A DNA stretch of 7,852 bases. Origin: Gammaproteobacteria bacterium (GTDB lineage Bacteria; Pseudomonadota; Gammaproteobacteria; SZUA-229). The stretch lies in the NCBI GenBank assembly GCA_021768055.1, contig JAASSE010000030.1:1-7852 (forward strand). The letters are read 5' to 3'. Below are positions 5,745 through 7,852 of this stretch, piece after piece. How positions within the stretch are numbered: position 1 is the first letter of the stretch; the number at the start of each line of letters is the position of its first letter. Below the pieces are notes generated by a model that worked only from the letters and a program-made list of their open reading frames with translations, was not told the origin of the DNA and searched no databases. Made by a program: the position numbers and the translations under genes.

Positions 5745-5759
5745 TGTTAAATTTTAACA
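5745..5759. promoter_or_regulatory. Perfect 15-bp palindrome at the mltB translation start region
   Basis: TGTTAAATTTTAACA consists of 7-base arms TGTTAAA/TTTAACA around a single T, ending 6 bases before the mltB ATG. It occupies the place where a Shine-Dalgarno sequence would normally sit, and no such sequence is present. It could be a protein-binding operator or a weak AU-rich RNA structure. Its 7-1-7 geometry matches the palindrome at 5661-5675, but the sequence differs. Confidence 0.45.
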
Positions 5760-5765
5760 AACAGT

Positions 5766-6977
5766 ATGAAGCATAAAGTCCTGATAATCATGTTAGTCGC
5801 GCTGTTCTGCTTACAAGCAGTTGCAGTACAAGCCACTGACTTCGACAAGTGCATTGCTGAACTGCAATCCAAGGCTAAACAGCAAGGTTTCTCTGCTCAG
5901 ATTGTGAATGACGTATTGGCAAATCTACAGCTGCAGCCGCGCGTTATCGAACTGGACCGCTCACAACCTGAATTCACCCAGACTTTTGCAAATTATTACT
6001 ATCGACGCGTCACGCCTGAGCGCATCAAGCGCGGGCAGGACTTGCTGAAAAAACACGAGCCTTACCTGGCCGGGCTTACGAAAAAATACGGCGTACCCGG
6101 ACGCTACCTCGTAGCATTCTGGGGACTGGAGACAAACTTCGGCAGCTATCTCGGCACCATGCCGATACTGGATTCCCTCGCAACCCTGGCCTGCGACCAG
6201 CGGCGCAGTGAATTTTTTACCGTTGAACTCATGCAGGCACTGACATTGCTGCAACGGGAGTCACTGACCCCCGATACCTTGCGCGGCTCATGGGCCGGCG
6301 CGATGGGACACACGCAATTCATGCCCTCAGCGTACAACCGCTATGCCATCGACGGTGACGGTGACGACCGTATCAACTTATGGCAAAGCGAGCTGGATGC
6401 GCTAGCCAGCGGGGCAAATTACCTTGCCCACCTTGGCTGGCAAAAAGGCGAACGTTGGGGACGGGAAATTCTGCTGCCCGCGGACTTCGCCTATAGCCGT
6501 ACCAGCCTGAGCAACAGGCTTGCTCTCAACGAATGGAAAATGCTTGGCGTCAAGTTTGCCAACGGGGCAACTATCCCGGAGATCGACATGGAGGCATCCG
6601 TGCTGCTTCCTGCAGGTCACAAGGGCCCGGCATTTCTGGTCTATGCCAATTTCAATGTAATGATGCGCTGGAACCGCAGTGAATACTACGCACTGGCTGT
6701 GGGCTTGCTGGCAGACCAGCTCATCGGCGCCGGCCAGCTCACACAACCGCCTTCCACTGAAGAAGTTGCACTCAGCCGCATTACGGTCGAGAAGATGCAA
6801 CAACAGTTGAACTACCTGGGATTCGATGCCGGCGAAATCGACGGCGTCATGGGTTCGATGACCCGCTCTGCCCTGCGCAGTTACCAGGCCTCAAACGGGC
6901 TGGTAGCCGACGGCTATCCCGACACCACCACACTGTGCGCGCTCAAAGTGCTCGCCGGCCACACATCATGCCTGTAA
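5766..6977 (+). CDS. mltB: MltB-family lytic murein transglycosylase with C-terminal peptidoglycan-binding domain
   Basis: This 403-residue enzyme is predicted to cleave the MurNAc-GlcNAc bond of peptidoglycan non-hydrolytically, leaving 1,6-anhydroMurNAc ends, in the periplasm. Residues 1-23 are a Sec signal peptide ending VQA before T24. There is no lipobox at the cleavage site (C15 lies within the core), unlike E. coli MltB, so a soluble form is expected. The SLT_2 catalytic domain spans about 27-325, with catalytic E122 in WGLETNFGS. GSWAGAMG..QFMPS (174-188) and the acidic loop DGDGDDRINLW (196-206), a calcium-site-like motif of the family, follow. A PG_binding_1 domain spans about 339-395 (MQQQLNYLGF, then DGVMGSMTRSALRSYQ). 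ATG 5766 is chosen because the signal peptide starts there, despite lacking a Shine-Dalgarno. The last 10 bases overlap the bax-like gene. Family assignment is firm; the exact paralog is less certain. Confidence 0.92.
   Translation: MKHKVLIIMLVALFCLQAVAVQATDFDKCIAELQSKAKQQGFSAQIVNDVLANLQLQPRVIELDRSQPEFTQTFANYYYRRVTPERIKRGQDLLKKHEPYLAGLTKKYGVPGRYLVAFWGLETNFGSYLGTMPILDSLATLACDQRRSEFFTVELMQALTLLQRESLTPDTLRGSWAGAMGHTQFMPSAYNRYAIDGDGDDRINLWQSELDALASGANYLAHLGWQKGERWGREILLPADFAYSRTSLSNRLALNEWKMLGVKFANGATIPEIDMEASVLLPAGHKGPAFLVYANFNVMMRWNRSEYYALAVGLLADQLIGAGQLTQPPSTEEVALSRITVEKMQQQLNYLGFDAGEIDGVMGSMTRSALRSYQASNGLVADGYPDTTTLCALKVLAGHTSCL
6968..6977 (+). other. 10-bp overlap of mltB-like and bax-like genes
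   Basis: ATGCCTGTAA contains both the start codon of the bax-like gene and the TAA stop of the mltB-like gene, in different frames. A terminating ribosome could reinitiate here, which would tie production of the two wall-cutting enzymes. Confidence 0.75.
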
Positions 6978-7786
6978 GCACCGCACAGGAAGCTACGCAC
7001 CGCAATTACGGTGCATTAATAACCGGTGCTGCACTGATTGCCCTTATAACCATCGTAGTGTTATTACAGAGTGAAAGATGGTCCACGGTTTATAAGCCAC
7101 TGCCTGATTTTGCAGCGTATGAACAGGTGGATGAAATGAAAGCCGCTTTCATTGATTACCTGTCACCGATCATCGAGTACAACAACGATAAAATCCTCGA
7201 TAAAAGAAACAGGTTACAAAATATACACGACAAGCTCGAATCGGGACGAACGCTAACCTATTTTGAAAAGTCCTGGCTGAAACAAACGGCGAAGGATTTC
7301 AATGTGAAGCTGAAAAAAAAGGGTGATCTTGAAGTAACACAAGACCTTCTCGCCAAGGTAGATATCATACCCGTGAGCCTGGCTGTAGCGCAGGCTGCTC
7401 AGGAGTCATCATGGGGGCGATCGAGATATGCCGTGCAGGCTAACAACCTGTTCGGACAATGGTGTTACAAACGAGGCTGTGGCGTGGTCCCGGCCAAGCG
7501 CCCGAAAGATGCCAAACACGAAGTACGCAAGTTCGATAATGTGTCGACTGCAATAAGAAGTTACATCCATAATCTCAACTCTCATCATAAATACGAGAAG
7601 CTTAGGACACTACGCGCGCAACTCAGGAAATCCGACAAGTCCATCGAAGGCGAAGACCTGGTAGAAGGCCTGTTGTATTACTCTGAACAGCGCGAAAAAT
7701 ATATTAAAGACATCCGTCTTATGCTCAAGCAATACAAACTGGCGCGCACGCAACAGTTAAACGCGGTGGCACAAAAAAAGGGGTAA
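6968..7786 (+). CDS. bax: Bax-type membrane-anchored glucosaminidase-domain protein
   Basis: This 272-residue protein resembles E. coli Bax: an N-terminal membrane anchor (about residues 15-34), a charged helical linker (about 45-125), then a glucosaminidase domain (PF01832-like) facing the periplasm. The likely catalytic glutamate is E146 in QAAQESSWGRSR. It is followed by the family signatures NNLFGQW, the cysteine pair in WCYKRGCG, HEVRKFD and, near the end, YYSEQREKYIKDIR. The predicted activity is cleavage of the GlcNAc-MurNAc bond in peptidoglycan; for Bax itself this is inferred from the domain. The start is ATG 6968, because the earlier in-frame GTG at 6935 lies deep in the mltB-like gene and adds 11 residues with no family support. 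The ATG overlaps the mltB-like stop by 10 bases and has no good ribosome site of its own, suggesting translational coupling. No terminator follows in the remaining 66 bases. Confidence 0.88.
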   Translation: MPVSTAQEATHRNYGALITGAALIALITIVVLLQSERWSTVYKPLPDFAAYEQVDEMKAAFIDYLSPIIEYNNDKILDKRNRLQNIHDKLESGRTLTYFEKSWLKQTAKDFNVKLKKKGDLEVTQDLLAKVDIIPVSLAVAQAAQESSWGRSRYAVQANNLFGQWCYKRGCGVVPAKRPKDAKHEVRKFDNVSTAIRSYIHNLNSHHKYEKLRTLRAQLRKSDKSIEGEDLVEGLLYYSEQREKYIKDIRLMLKQYKLARTQQLNAVAQKKG

Positions 7787-7852
7787 GTGTTAAACCTGAA
7801 CCAGGTGATTCCGTGTTGAATGCCGGTAGCGAAACAGGATTGCGACAAAATA

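Larger units (their letters stand above)
5405..5765. other. AT-rich divergent intergenic region (NERD gene / mltB)
   Basis: About 360 bases separate the divergent NERD and mltB-like starts. The left two thirds hold only the doubtful 78-codon minus-strand ORF. The right third (about 5640-5765) carries two perfect 15-bp palindromes and a candidate plus-strand promoter. Base composition is visibly more AT-rich than in the flanking genes. Confidence 0.6.

Noticed and set aside
7794..7806. ACCTG/CAGGT inverted repeat after the bax-like gene
   Set aside because: A 5-bp stem with a 3-base loop and no T-tract; too small for a terminator.
7813..7852. Possible start of a further plus-strand gene (GTG after AGGTG)
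   Set aside because: Only 13 codons are visible before the right edge, and nothing identifies a product. It may be real but cannot be supported.

Overview
The window looks like chromosomal DNA of a Gram-negative, probably gammaproteobacterial, organism. This rests on gene content: a lipobox-bearing phospholipase D-family lipoprotein, an MltB-type lytic transglycosylase, a Bax-type glucosaminidase, a periplasmic EF-hand protein and a good match to the Fur operator. I see no tRNA, rRNA, IS element, CRISPR array or phage module. Gene density is moderate, with several 150-360 bp gaps that carry operator-like palindromes.

Layout, left to right. (1) 1-1170, minus: the N-terminal 390 residues of a large enzyme that runs off the left edge, which I read as a PPi-type phosphoenolpyruvate carboxykinase. 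(2) 1171-1524: an intergenic block with an inverted repeat inside a candidate promoter, a 16/19 Fur-box match and a possible 36-codon small ORF. (3) 1525-3711, plus: a two-HKD phospholipase D/cardiolipin synthase-like lipoprotein with a long uncharacterised N-terminal region. (4) 3736-3759: a perfect 9-bp hairpin between convergent genes. (5) 3778-4029, minus: a secreted two-EF-hand protein. (6) 4198-4638, minus: a hemerythrin-like (HHE) protein. (7) 4781-5404, minus: a membrane-anchored NERD-domain protein, preceded by a doubtful 78-codon ORF that overlaps its start by ATGA. (8) 5405-5765: an AT-rich divergent region with two perfect 15-bp palindromes. (9) 5766-6977 and 6968-7786, plus: mltB-like and bax-like genes overlapping by 10 bases, an apparent two-gene operon for cutting peptidoglycan glycan strands.

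The clearest functional unit is the mltB-bax pair: both products are exported or membrane-anchored and act on the glycan backbone in the periplasm. The PLD lipoprotein and EF-hand protein are also envelope proteins but are transcribed toward each other, so nothing in the layout ties them together. The Fur-box match raises iron control of the left-hand carboxykinase-like gene or of the small ORF. The hemerythrin-like protein is a likely non-heme iron protein but has no Fur site that I can see. No unmistakable new multi-gene system is present. The best leads are the regulatory palindromes, the NERD protein lacking its usual acidic residue, the cysteine-rich hemerythrin variant and the unusual PLD N-terminal region.
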